Source: a virus. Taken from it: DNA of 57,882 nucleotides. The translations under genes and the position numbers were made by a program. Where the stretch lies: positions 1-57,882 of the IMG/VR virus record IMGVR_UViG_3300035670_000247; one strand, 5' to 3'. Under the pieces are notes generated by a model, which did no database searches, was not told the origin of the DNA, and saw only the letters and a list, made by a program, of their open reading frames with translations. The first letter of the stretch is position 1, and each line of letters starts with the position of its first letter. Below, piece by piece: positions 50,517-57,315 of the stretch.

Positions 50517-51187
50517 GACCATTTCTCCCTTTGTTGATTGTTGTGCATAAGTGTTGCTAAATGTTCCTTCGCCAGTTCCTTGCGGATGAGTGCCGTCCAC
50601 GTTGCGCGGATTTCGGCCTGTATCTCAGCGTCGATCTGCTCCCACTCCTGCCGGAGTCCGCGGCGGTCGGTGAAATCGTCCTCGATTACCTTCACGATCC
50701 ATTCTGCTGTGTCCATCGTCGTCTCCTTTTGTTGCGGAGCGCTAACAAGGCGACCGGACGTACAAAGAAAACCGCGCCTGTCAACTTGGCCGTTCGGCCA
50801 ATGATCTGTAACAGCTGTAAAGGTGCCGTCGTCCTCTTGTTCAACGCGAACCACATTGAGACTCGTTGATCCGTGAACGATTCCATCTGAACATTCGCAG
50901 CGAATATTGACACGAGGTAAACCCGAACAATCAGATTCAGTAGACTTCGTACCGCCGTCCTTTATTTCTGGGCTCGGCAAAGGAGGTAGCGGCATCTTCC
51001 TTGCGCCGGTGTACAGGCTGATTTGTATAGTCCAGCGCAGCCAGCCGATCGATATCCAAACACAACCGGGATAGCCCCAGCATCCTGGTTCACGGTCGCA
51101 TGCTAAATGTGGAAACACGTATATGCAACCTTTGAACCACCTTACGGAAAGACGGCGAATTAAATTATCCCATCTGTATGTTTTCAT
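50513..51187 (-). CDS. Fused early protein, possibly two coupled genes (224 aa)
   Basis: ATG at 51187 after GGAATTATTATC. Part one is Cys/Trp-rich (CYVFPHLACDREPGCWGYP-like region) ending in RRGFLCTSGRLVSAPQQKE. Part two from ATG 50717 (MDTAEWIVKVIEDDFTDRRG, 67 residues) follows a GGAGACG ribosome site. The join lies in a 60-bp segment duplicated at 52427-52491, where a one-base difference leaves a stop and the genes separate. So this copy appears to be a fusion by stop loss. Confidence 0.5.
   Translation of the reverse strand: MKTYRWDNLIRRLSVRWFKGCIYVFPHLACDREPGCWGYPGCVWISIGWLRWTIQISLYTGARKMPLPPLPSPEIKDGGTKSTESDCSGLPRVNIRCECSDGIVHGSTSLNVVRVEQEDDGTFTAVTDHWPNGQVDRRGFLCTSGRLVSAPQQKETTMDTAEWIVKVIEDDFTDRRGLRQEWEQIDAEIQAEIRATWTALIRKELAKEHLATLMHNNQQREKWS
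50721..50780. repeat. Duplicated 60-bp gene-junction segment, copy 1
   Basis: TCTCCTTTTGTTGCGGAGCG and the following 40 bases recur at about 52431-52491 with few differences. The segment carries the end of one gene, a ribosome site and the start of the next. Confidence 0.8.
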
Positions 51188-51209
51188 GATAATAATTCCA
51201 GTTAATTGC

Positions 51210-51911
51210 CTATTCACCAAGTATTCGTGCAAGATTGCTTTTCTTGCGGATTTCTATCCCTGCCGATTGCAGTGCGTCTATTAAGCTAATTACATCAGTA
51301 CGTGACGGTTCAGGCAGGTTGGTCTTCTTGCTGTCTGCGCCAATGTTTATCCATGTCGGATTTGCTGTCAAGATTAGTTTCATTAATCCATCAAGACTGA
51401 ATTGCATGATTGGCTCAATGGTAATGTATGTTTCGCATATCGACCGCCACCGTTGCAAGCCGTTTATTCGCTCTTGTGGTGTAGGCGCATAACTTAACAC
51501 TTTAGATAACAACGAATAATCCGTTTCAAGTGTTGTCCCAACCGTGAACAGTGGCGGCATTGTGCAACCTTCCAGGAAAAATAATCGTCCTGGGTCACGT
51601 GTCTGAAAAACATAATGATTATCTGGATATGCGTTGCAATGTGCCATAATCTGCCTAATCCAATCATCAGCTACGCCATCGCTGCACAAATCATTACAGT
51701 GTTCAATGAAAATTTTGCGACCCTTGCCGTAATTAATATGAAGTTCCTTCTCAATCAAGTGCGTTTCGCCCGAATACTTACCAGTGCGAAACCGCTTCTC
51801 CATTGCTTGGACATAGCAATAGCTACATTGATTGGCACATTGTCCTGCCAAATGCGCATGGGTATGTGTTACCCAGTCGTACATATTCCCTTTTGCTTTA
51901 GTCATTGCCAT
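51210..51911 (-). CDS. Radical SAM protein, Gp37/Gp68-like (233 aa)
   Basis: ATG at 51911 with AAGGAGTAAGAG upstream. Iron-sulfur motif CANQCSYC (CxxxCxxC) at residues about 25-32, followed by the family pattern GKYSGETHLIEKELHINYGK, IFIEHCNDLC and YITIEPI. Such phage radical SAM proteins resemble the Gp37/Gp68 (DUF5131) family; the substrate is unknown. The pattern TWINIGADSKKTNLPEPS near the end matches the family core. A role in nucleotide or tRNA modification is possible but unproven. Confidence 0.7.
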   Translation of the reverse strand: MAMTKAKGNMYDWVTHTHAHLAGQCANQCSYCYVQAMEKRFRTGKYSGETHLIEKELHINYGKGRKIFIEHCNDLCSDGVADDWIRQIMAHCNAYPDNHYVFQTRDPGRLFFLEGCTMPPLFTVGTTLETDYSLLSKVLSYAPTPQERINGLQRWRSICETYITIEPIMQFSLDGLMKLILTANPTWINIGADSKKTNLPEPSRTDVISLIDALQSAGIEIRKKSNLARILGE

Positions 51912-52200
51912 TGTCTCTTACTCCTTTTTTGTTCAGTTCGGAAGCAGCAGAGTAGTCTTCCAATATCTCGCGCTCGTTAAGCCCTTGTAGCACGCCACGA
52001 TTGTCCAGCTGTCCGAAATACACAGACCATTTCTGCGTGTACGCACCAAAATGCAGCCCTACCCACACATTACGCGGCAGTAGCAGACTGCAAACGCCCT
52101 TTACAACAGCCAACCGCAAACGCATAACAAATCGGCCACGCCGCTTTGCCATCGTCATTGCTTTTTTCTCAATCCCGCCGCCGTAGTATTTGCCGATCAT
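51898..52200 (-). CDS. Small basic early protein (100 aa)
   Basis: ATG at 52200, seven bases after GGAG. Basic N-terminus (KKAMTMAKRRGRFVMRLRLA) then a mixed fold with WVGLHFGAYTQKWSVYFGQL. It overlaps both neighbours. Nucleic-acid binding is possible from charge. No family recognised. Confidence 0.45.
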   Translation of the reverse strand: MIGKYYGGGIEKKAMTMAKRRGRFVMRLRLAVVKGVCSLLLPRNVWVGLHFGAYTQKWSVYFGQLDNRGVLQGLNEREILEDYSAASELNKKGVRDNGND

Positions 52201-52426
52201 GTTCATTCTCCATGTTTGTTCCGCCTGTATGGCGGATTAATGTTACTGTTGCTGAATGTCTATGTTCGACGTATCCACAAACACACGACGCCCCATTTGC
52301 GCTCCTACGCCACGCCCGGCGGGGTTTCCTGCATCGCCCATCTTCGCGTTGATGCTCGCAACCGTCGCAGGCACGGCGAACAAGCCCATCGACGGGACGG
52401 CTCATAGCGCGGTTTCTCGTAGTCAT
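52169..52426 (-). CDS. Zinc-motif early protein (85 aa)
   Basis: ATG at 52426 overlaps the stop of the CTPC peptide gene (ATGA) with AAAAGGAGACG upstream. Pattern C-x2-C-x8-C (ACDGCEHQREDGRC) followed by SCVCGYVEH looks like a small zinc-binding domain of phage early proteins. Its last 37 bases overlap the next gene. Function unknown. Confidence 0.5.
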   Translation of the reverse strand: MTTRNRAMSRPVDGLVRRACDGCEHQREDGRCRKPRRAWRRSANGASCVCGYVEHRHSATVTLIRHTGGTNMENEHDRQILRRRD

Positions 52427-52539
52427 GGCGTCTCCTTTTGTTGCGGAGCGCCAACAAGGCGACAGGGCGTACAGAGAAAACCGCGCCTTTGTTTCGCCTT
52501 GCGTGGTTGTGGTATCTCTGGTCTTGCGTCTATGCTCAT
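52423..52539 (-). CDS. Small CTPC peptide (38 aa)
   Basis: ATG at 52539 with AAGGAG eight bases upstream. Basic Pro/Lys/Arg-rich sequence ending RRGFLCTPCRLVGAPQQKET(P). The last 22 residues match the internal join of the gene at 50513-51187 (RRGFLCTSGRLVSAPQQKET), so a cassette was copied. The stop overlaps the next start (ATGA). Confidence 0.5.
   Translation of the reverse strand: MSIDARPEIPQPRKAKQRRGFLCTPCRLVGAPQQKETP
52427..52491. repeat. Duplicated gene-junction segment, copy 2
   Basis: Second copy of the 60-bp segment at 50721. Here the reading frame of the upstream peptide closes at TGA overlapping the next ATG, while in copy 1 an extra base keeps it open. Confidence 0.8.
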
Positions 52540-52593
52540 GGTTAGTTCTCCTTGTTTTGTTCTGCCTTTAAGGGCGGGTTAAAACAACTGTTG

Positions 52594-52851
52594 CTAAATG
52601 TCTATGTTGGCCTCTTGAGCCCTCAACGTCGCTTCGTCGATAAGCGCTTCCAGGAACTGCCAGTGAAACGGATGTCCGTTGGCTGGGCCAGCCCCGGCGT
52701 CAACATATCGACGTAGTCGCGTCAAGTCGCCAAGCACGTCGGTCGTGGCGTGCGGGATCATCAGTTCGACTGCCGCTTCGTATAATGCGTCCAGTCGGCG
52801 CACGACAAGCGGCACATCAATTTCGATTGTAGCTTTAGGCATAGTCGCCAT
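52594..52851 (-). CDS. Early protein, unknown (85 aa)
   Basis: ATG at 52851 with GAGGATC upstream. Strand then helices (ATIEIDVPLVVRRLDALYEA; DLTRLRRYVDAG), reminiscent of small phage proteins of the ribbon-helix or MazE-like size, but no motif is decisive. Tightly packed in the early operon. Confidence 0.45.
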   Translation of the reverse strand: MATMPKATIEIDVPLVVRRLDALYEAAVELMIPHATTDVLGDLTRLRRYVDAGAGPANGHPFHWQFLEALIDEATLRAQEANIDI

Positions 52852-52863
52852 GATTTTTGATCC

Positions 52864-53037
52864 TCACATTACGATTAGCCAAAACGCCAGAGCCGCCCCG
52901 GCTGCAAATAATGCTACGAGCGGTCCAAGCACAAACCAAACGGCACCTACGGACGTTGCCAGCATCACCGCGTACCCGGCCCGCCGTCGCCGTCTTTGCT
53001 GTTCTTCTTTGTCTCTTAGCCATTGCGGTTTTTGCAT
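52864..53037 (-). CDS. Small double-membrane-segment protein (57 aa)
   Basis: ATG at 53037 follows AAGGAAAACG. After a basic N-terminus (QKPQWLRDKEEQQRRRRRAG) two hydrophobic stretches (YAVMLATSVGAVWFVL and LVALFAAGAALAFWLIVM) form a membrane hairpin. Likely an inner-membrane early protein with cytoplasmic ends. Role unknown. Confidence 0.5.
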   Translation of the reverse strand: MQKPQWLRDKEEQQRRRRRAGYAVMLATSVGAVWFVLGPLVALFAAGAALAFWLIVM

Positions 53038-53095
53038 CTCGTTTTCCTTCCGCCAGGCCAGCCCATCGGCCAACCAGGCGATGGAGACGGACGGG

Positions 53096-53407
53096 CTATC
53101 GCCCGCCGCTCATCTCGTTGTTCGCAGAATCAATATGTGCAGTCTCTCCTGCTGTCACCGATATGCTACCGGTGGGTACGCGCCCATTGTTCCGGCCAGC
53201 GGCTACGGTCGCCGATCTCCACCAGTCCTCGAACATGCCTTCGACGCTTTCCACGTCAAAGCCGTCCGTCGGCCCGACGGTCTGTTGTGGATTCAACGCG
53301 ACCCATGCGGCAAGTGCACGAAACGGCACTTCCCCGAAGTTCAGCACGGTAGCGCCGGGCCACTTCTCCGCCATGTCGGCGGCGTCCTTGATCTCTTCCA
53401 ACGTCAC
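53096..53407 (-). CDS. Early protein, unknown (103 aa)
   Basis: GTG at 53407 overlaps the preceding stop (GTGA) with GGGAGG eight bases upstream. Helical start (LEEIKDAADMAEKWPGATVL) then FGEVPFRALAAWVALNPQQT. No motif. Conserved spacing within the early run suggests co-translation. Confidence 0.45.
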   Translation of the reverse strand: MTLEEIKDAADMAEKWPGATVLNFGEVPFRALAAWVALNPQQTVGPTDGFDVESVEGMFEDWWRSATVAAGRNNGRVPTGSISVTAGETAHIDSANNEMSGGR

Positions 53408-53685
53408 AGCGTACCTCCCTGCGAACAATCGGATGGAGAGGGACGCGGAATACCGCGCCCCTCATCCGTCGCGTTGGCGGCAGCAAACTCCCGCAGTCCT
53501 TCGCGCACAATCAACCACGGATCGCCGATGAACGCGGTCAGCGTCTCGACAGAAAACGCCGCAGTCTGTGCGATGTCCTGTCCGCCATGGCGGGCCATCA
53601 CGGTCACGCGGGCTTCTTTGCCTGCCACGCAGACTGCTATGGCGTCCGCGCCCAGGTCTTCCTTCAGTTTAAACAGGCATCTCAT
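53404..53685 (-). CDS. Early protein, unknown (93 aa)
   Basis: ATG at 53685 overlaps the previous stop (ATGA). Beta-rich half (CLFKLKEDLGADAIAVCVAG KEARVTV pattern), then a helical region (ETLTAFIGDPWLIVREGLRE). Disordered end. No family recognised. Confidence 0.45.
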   Translation of the reverse strand: MRCLFKLKEDLGADAIAVCVAGKEARVTVMARHGGQDIAQTAAFSVETLTAFIGDPWLIVREGLREFAAANATDEGRGIPRPSPSDCSQGGTL

Positions 53686-54047
53686 CGTTGATCCTTTCCG
53701 CCAACCACGCCTCCGACCGTACCGGCGGAAGCCGCCGGCCGGTCAAGGCTGGCGTTCGGCTTCTTGCCGCGCCCGACAAACACGTAGTCTTCCGGCCCCA
53801 ACGTGCAGACGCAATGCGTCCCGCCGTCGCCGCAGGTGAACAGCTTTTGCGGCGCCCGCGCCTTTGGCTCCGGCCCCGGCCAGAACAGCGTGAACCACTC
53901 CATCCCCGGCGCAGTCCACGGGATTGTCGCCTCTGCCCGCTTCACCCGTTCTTCAAGTTCCGCGATCCGGCGTTGCGCCCACTTCGGAAGCCGAACCAGC
54001 GGGTCGAGCGTACCCGAAACCCGCGCTTGCGTTGTCTTCGATTTCAC
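53682..54047 (-). CDS. Early protein with coiled-coil and zinc-like end (121 aa)
   Basis: GTG at 54047 overlaps the previous stop (GTGA), GGAGG upstream. Basic helix (WAQRRIAELEERVKRAEATI) then a compact region with FTCGDGGTHCVCTLGPEDYV, whose Cys/His spacing could bind metal. Gly/Ala-rich tail. Function unknown. Confidence 0.45.
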   Translation of the reverse strand: MKSKTTQARVSGTLDPLVRLPKWAQRRIAELEERVKRAEATIPWTAPGMEWFTLFWPGPEPKARAPQKLFTCGDGGTHCVCTLGPEDYVFVGRGKKPNASLDRPAASAGTVGGVVGGKDQR

Positions 54048-54673
54048 GTGTCCTCCGAGCGGGTTTCGGGCCGCTCACCCGTAGCGTTGTGCTTACTGCA
54101 TCTCCGCGCCAGTTCCACCAGCCAGGCGGCGAACGCCGGCGGCGTGGCCTCGCGCTCCTTGTGCGACACCCACGGCAACAGGCCCGCGCTGTTCGGCCTC
54201 TCGGCCTTCCGTGCGCGGCCGGGCCGGTCAACAACGTGCGTCGGCTTGCCGGCGCGGCGCGGCATGGCTGGAACGTCTCGCGTGCCGACCACGTACAGCA
54301 GCGTCCGCTTGCGCGCCTTGTGTTCCCAATGGAACTGGTCAACCTCCAGCGTCATGCCGCCCCATTCGTCTGGCAGTCCACCTGGGAGTGCGCAGCCGCA
54401 CTCCCGGAAGAGCGTGCTGCCCTTCGGGTGCTCCAGCACGCCGCCCCACTGGCGCACCTGGTCAATCGCCCACGGCCCCAAGGCGTGCTCGTGGGCAGGC
54501 GCGGCGGTCGCAAAGTGCTTGAGGCATCCCCATGTCCGACACGGCGGATGCGCCACCACCGGGCAACCGCCAGGCCACGTCCGGGCGTCGCGCTCGGCGT
54601 CGTAGCAGTCCACGCCGGGCAGCGTCTTGTAGATGCTGTCGGCACGGACAAAGAGCACAACAACAGGGTCCAC
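54044..54673 (-). CDS. DNA C5-methylase-like phage protein (209 aa)
   Basis: GTG at 54673 with GGAGG nine bases upstream. Residues 1-60: VVVLFVRADSIYKTLPGVDC, then VVAHPPCRTWG, with a PPC motif like motif IV of C5-cytosine methylases; later EHPKGSTLF, AWGGMTLEVDQF and LLYVVG strands. This is a frequent phage family; the methylase relation is by fold pattern and a full catalytic set is not evident. It may be a modified or inactive methylase, perhaps anti-restriction. It ends over the next gene start. Confidence 0.55.
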   Translation of the reverse strand: MDPVVVLFVRADSIYKTLPGVDCYDAERDARTWPGGCPVVAHPPCRTWGCLKHFATAAPAHEHALGPWAIDQVRQWGGVLEHPKGSTLFRECGCALPGGLPDEWGGMTLEVDQFHWEHKARKRTLLYVVGTRDVPAMPRRAGKPTHVVDRPGRARKAERPNSAGLLPWVSHKEREATPPAFAAWLVELARRCSKHNATGERPETRSEDT

Positions 54674-54674
54674 G

Positions 54675-54917
54675 TTATTGCCCCTCCGCTTCGCTTCGGG
54701 TCAAAACGTGACCCTGAGCGTTAGCCTTTAAGGCATCGTCCACTGCCTTGCGATCTTCCTTGGTCGCAGATGGGAATACCATGTCATCCACCCATGACTT
54801 GCGGAAATCCAAGCTGACTTGGTGGTGCAAGATTCCGATATTCCAGATGCGCCCTCCCCACGGCCACGTGTCGAGGTAGAACCGGCGTTTGAAGCAAGTC
54901 TCCCCCAGCCTGGTCAA
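54675..54917 (-). CDS. Early protein, unknown (80 aa)
   Basis: Likely starts at TTG 54917, overlapping the preceding stop (TTGA). Trp-rich N-terminus (FYLDTWPWGGRIWNIGIL) and an acidic C-terminus (KEDRKAVDDALKANAQGHVL). Start uncertain because no clear ribosome site exists. No family. Confidence 0.4.
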   Translation of the reverse strand: MTRLGETCFKRRFYLDTWPWGGRIWNIGILHHQVSLDFRKSWVDDMVFPSATKEDRKAVDDALKANAQGHVLTRSEAEGQ

Positions 54918-55261
54918 GCTGCATCATCCGTATCTCCTGTGTTCTCGACGACGATCTTAGCTGGCCCCTGACACAGCTGACAGCGCGGCGACGGCGGCGG
55001 CTCAGCGCCGTAGGATTCGCGCCAGACATGCAGGCACGACTCGCACGCCAGCAGCCGCTCGCCCACGAACAACCCGCGCTCCAGCACCAGCATGTGCCTG
55101 TTGGTTCTGGAGCATTTGCGGTAGGAGAGAGCCACTTTGGCGCCGCATTTGATAACATGACACGCCATGCGGAACAGAAACTCTGCGTCATCGATCGTCA
55201 ACGGATCTAATACTGGCCACTGCGTCCGCCTGACACTCTCTTCATACCGTGCTGTTTTCAT
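54914..55261 (-). CDS. Early zinc-ribbon protein (115 aa)
   Basis: ATG at 55261 with GGAGGCGCACA upstream. Helical first half (IDDAEFLFRMACHVIKCGAK), then two CxxC knuckles: ACESCLHVW and RCQLCQGPA. Fits a small zinc ribbon that may bind RNA or DNA. Part of the early operon. Confidence 0.55.
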   Translation of the reverse strand: MKTARYEESVRRTQWPVLDPLTIDDAEFLFRMACHVIKCGAKVALSYRKCSRTNRHMLVLERGLFVGERLLACESCLHVWRESYGAEPPPSPRCQLCQGPAKIVVENTGDTDDAA

Positions 55262-55451
55262 TGTGCGCCTCCATTGCCGCCTTGAGTTTGCGTTTCAGCT
55301 CAATCACTACATCCTTGATAGCCTGTTGCCGCGCAAACATGGCTATCCTGAATTCTGCCTTTGTCAACATCGGCATACCGACGCTGCGGGTGCGCACCGG
55401 CCGGTTTTCCTGCCGGGCCGCCACTTCATCGATCAGATTATCCCAATTCAC
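55242..55451 (-). CDS. Small helical early protein (69 aa)
   Basis: Starts at GTG 55451, seven bases after AGGAGG; it overlaps the end of the Xis-like gene. Basic C-terminal helix (RQQAIKDVVIELKRKLKAAM). The longer frame upstream is rejected, since it would run inside the Xis-like gene. Function unknown. Confidence 0.5.
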   Translation of the reverse strand: MNWDNLIDEVAARQENRPVRTRSVGMPMLTKAEFRIAMFARQQAIKDVVIELKRKLKAAMEAHNENSTV

Positions 55452-55644
55452 TTGCGTCCTCCTGGCGTTTGGTGATGCAGCACCTGCGATCCCAGTCAGC
55501 CGCATCCTGCGGAGTAATCCGCAATGCGCGTCCATACCGGTGCGCTCTCAGAGTGCCGGCAGCAATGTGCCGGTACACGGTCATGCGGCTGATCTGCCGC
55601 TCTTCCGCCACATCGGCAACGGATAAAAATGTTCTCATTCGCAT
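55438..55644 (-). CDS. Xis-like helix-turn-helix protein (68 aa)
   Basis: ATG at 55644 with GAGGAG upstream, overlapping the recombinase stop. LSVADVAEERQISRMTVYRH followed by a beta wing (RYGRALRITPQDAADWDRR) is the HTH_17/excisionase layout. Adjacent to the second tyrosine recombinase, so it may be its directionality factor. Confidence 0.7.
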   Translation of the reverse strand: MRMRTFLSVADVAEERQISRMTVYRHIAAGTLRAHRYGRALRITPQDAADWDRRCCITKRQEDASELG

Positions 55645-56426
55645 AACAGGCTCCTCACGACATCTTCAATGGCATCCAATGCGCCATTCTGAATCTCTTC
55701 ATCTGTCTGCACATAGCTGGTGGTCGATGTTATTTTCGCGTGCCCGAGAAGCTTCTGCATCTCAAGCAGAATATTGACCGGGGTGCCTGATGCCTTGAGA
55801 CTTTTCAGGTGATCGTGTGCTATGCGGGCATACGTCTTGCGCAGGCCGTGAGTGGCGAGCCCGCTGTCATCCAGCCCGGCGCGGCGATACGCAGACCTAT
55901 ACGCCTTGTATGCGCCGACACGACTCAGCCTCTTGCCTGTTGTCGTGCAAAAAAACGGCCATGTTTTGAGTATTTGCCCCTGCGCCCGGATCTGTATCCA
56001 CCAGGCATCCAATGCCTCCCAGGCCATCGGCATTAGCCGGAACGTGCGGGAATCAATGCTGACGGTCTTTTTGCCCCGGATTTGCCGGGCGGCCGAACGG
56101 CAAATCCGATCCAGTTCTGTGCCGGGGATAACATCCGCCAGCAGCATATCAAGATTCTCCTCGACGCGCCTGATAATGTGCTCGATATTGCCAGGGCGGG
56201 GGGCAGATTTTTTGCCGTTCTTGAGGTTGTGCCGCTCTATCGTGATAACGTCTCGGACGCGGTCGGCCGCAACCACGTCACCTACGTTCAGCGACAGCAC
56301 CTCGCTGATGCGCAGCCCCGTTGTGGCCTGCATGATCATCAGCGCACGGTTGCGGGCGCGGGCAGAGCCGCTGAACGCCGCCAGCACGTCTCTCAATTCG
56401 TCGTTGGTCATTGCACGGGTTCTCAT
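55635..56426 (-). CDS. Second tyrosine recombinase, catalytic domain only (263 aa)
   Basis: The ATG at 56426 overlaps the previous stop (ATGA); the longer frame would overlap the zinc gene fully. The protein begins almost directly with the catalytic domain: R in TTGLRISEVLSL, H-x-x-R in HGLRKTYARIA, LGHA, and Tyr in TSTTSYVQTDE. Residues before it (RTRAMTNDELRDVLAAF) are only a short helix, so the usual core-binding domain is missing. It could be a XerC/D-like resolvase for phage multimers or a second integrase. It lies in the early replication operon, unlike the lysogeny integrase. Confidence 0.75.
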   Translation of the reverse strand: MRTRAMTNDELRDVLAAFSGSARARNRALMIMQATTGLRISEVLSLNVGDVVAADRVRDVITIERHNLKNGKKSAPRPGNIEHIIRRVEENLDMLLADVIPGTELDRICRSAARQIRGKKTVSIDSRTFRLMPMAWEALDAWWIQIRAQGQILKTWPFFCTTTGKRLSRVGAYKAYRSAYRRAGLDDSGLATHGLRKTYARIAHDHLKSLKASGTPVNILLEMQKLLGHAKITSTTSYVQTDEEIQNGALDAIEDVVRSLLCE

Positions 56427-56752
56427 TCGACAATTCTCCCGCACTCGGTGCAGAACATGTTTTCGCAATCGGCGGCGATAATGCCGCCGCACTCGCAATA
56501 CAGCGCGGCGGCAGAAGGGTGGTTGCTGATCGCAACGTGTTTTTCCAGGCGAAAAAGTGTTTTTAGAATTTTTTTCAGGAGATTCATCTTTTTTTTCCGC
56601 TGTTGCTGGTGGCATTCACTGCATAACATACGGCCTGTAACTGTCCGTCTGCAGACTCTGACTAATCTGCATTTGCCACAGTCTATTATCATCAGCCTCC
56701 AGCTTGGCCACGACAGACACAGCCCCGCTGCAAACTCCCACAGGCGCCTCAT
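56423..56752 (-). CDS. Zinc-ribbon early protein (109 aa)
   Basis: ATG at 56752 overlaps the previous stop (ATGA). Cys pairs at about 25-28 (CGKC), 44-47 (CSEC), 86-88 (CEC), and 99-102 (CTEC), giving two zinc ribbons joined by a Lys-rich linker (QQRKKKMNLLKKILKTLF). Typical of phage or transcription-associated zinc proteins. Could bind single-stranded DNA next to the replication proteins. Confidence 0.55.
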   Translation of the reverse strand: MRRLWEFAAGLCLSWPSWRLMIIDCGKCRLVRVCRRTVTGRMLCSECHQQQRKKKMNLLKKILKTLFRLEKHVAISNHPSAAALYCECGGIIAADCENMFCTECGRIVE

Positions 56753-57315
56753 GCCGCATATCCGTTGTTCATGAATTTATAGAACTGCACCGGCGAAACC
56801 CTGGCATCGAATGCCAGGTCAAGGATTTTCTGCGAGACATCACGAAACGCCTTGTGCTGCGCTGCCCTGCCCAGGCCGCAGTTCTTGCATGGATACACGA
56901 ATACATCGATGTTCCACCCCCGGCTCTGGTGATAGTGAGCCTGCTCCTGCTTGACAATGAAGGCGTGCTGTTTGGTGCCTTCCCACTTGAACGCCACCGG
57001 CGCGTACAACAGGCCGGTATGATCGCAGCAGGAGCAGCCTTCCGCCGCCTTGCCCGCCGAATAACCGGCGCCGCCGTTGGCCTTGGCGTAGGCGTCCTTC
57101 ACTGCAAAGAGGCTTGGATAATTCTTATCCGATCCTGCCTGGCGGCGCAGATCGTCCAGCACTTCATTCATCTTGTCCTGCTTCACCCAGTCATGGTTCA
57201 GCCACTTGCCGAAATGCACCAGCGGACTTTCCCCGCTGGCAATCTTCTCTTCCGTCCAGTTTCGCGGCAGCACAAAATACTGACACCAGAGACTCTGAAA
57301 ATCATTGACCGACAT
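56749..57315 (-). CDS. Zinc-containing replication accessory-like protein (188 aa)
   Basis: Start uncertain: ATG 57315 has AGG five bases upstream, ATG 57327 is an alternative. Follows the replisome-organiser gene directly. Helical N-terminus (VNDFQSLWCQYFVLPRNWTE; LDDLRRQAGSDKNYPSLFAV) and two CxxC pairs (CSCCDHTGLL and CKNCGLG), a DnaJ-like zinc hairpin. The position after the initiator suggests a helicase loader or partner, an inference. Confidence 0.6.
   Translation of the reverse strand: MSVNDFQSLWCQYFVLPRNWTEEKIASGESPLVHFGKWLNHDWVKQDKMNEVLDDLRRQAGSDKNYPSLFAVKDAYAKANGGAGYSAGKAAEGCSCCDHTGLLYAPVAFKWEGTKQHAFIVKQEQAHYHQSRGWNIDVFVYPCKNCGLGRAAQHKAFRDVSQKILDLAFDARVSPVQFYKFMNNGYAA

Noticed and set aside
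56427-56615. 62-residue N-terminal extension of the second recombinase
   Set aside because: Overlaps the zinc-ribbon gene in another frame, is Arg-rich, and the ATG at 56426 overlaps that gene's stop.
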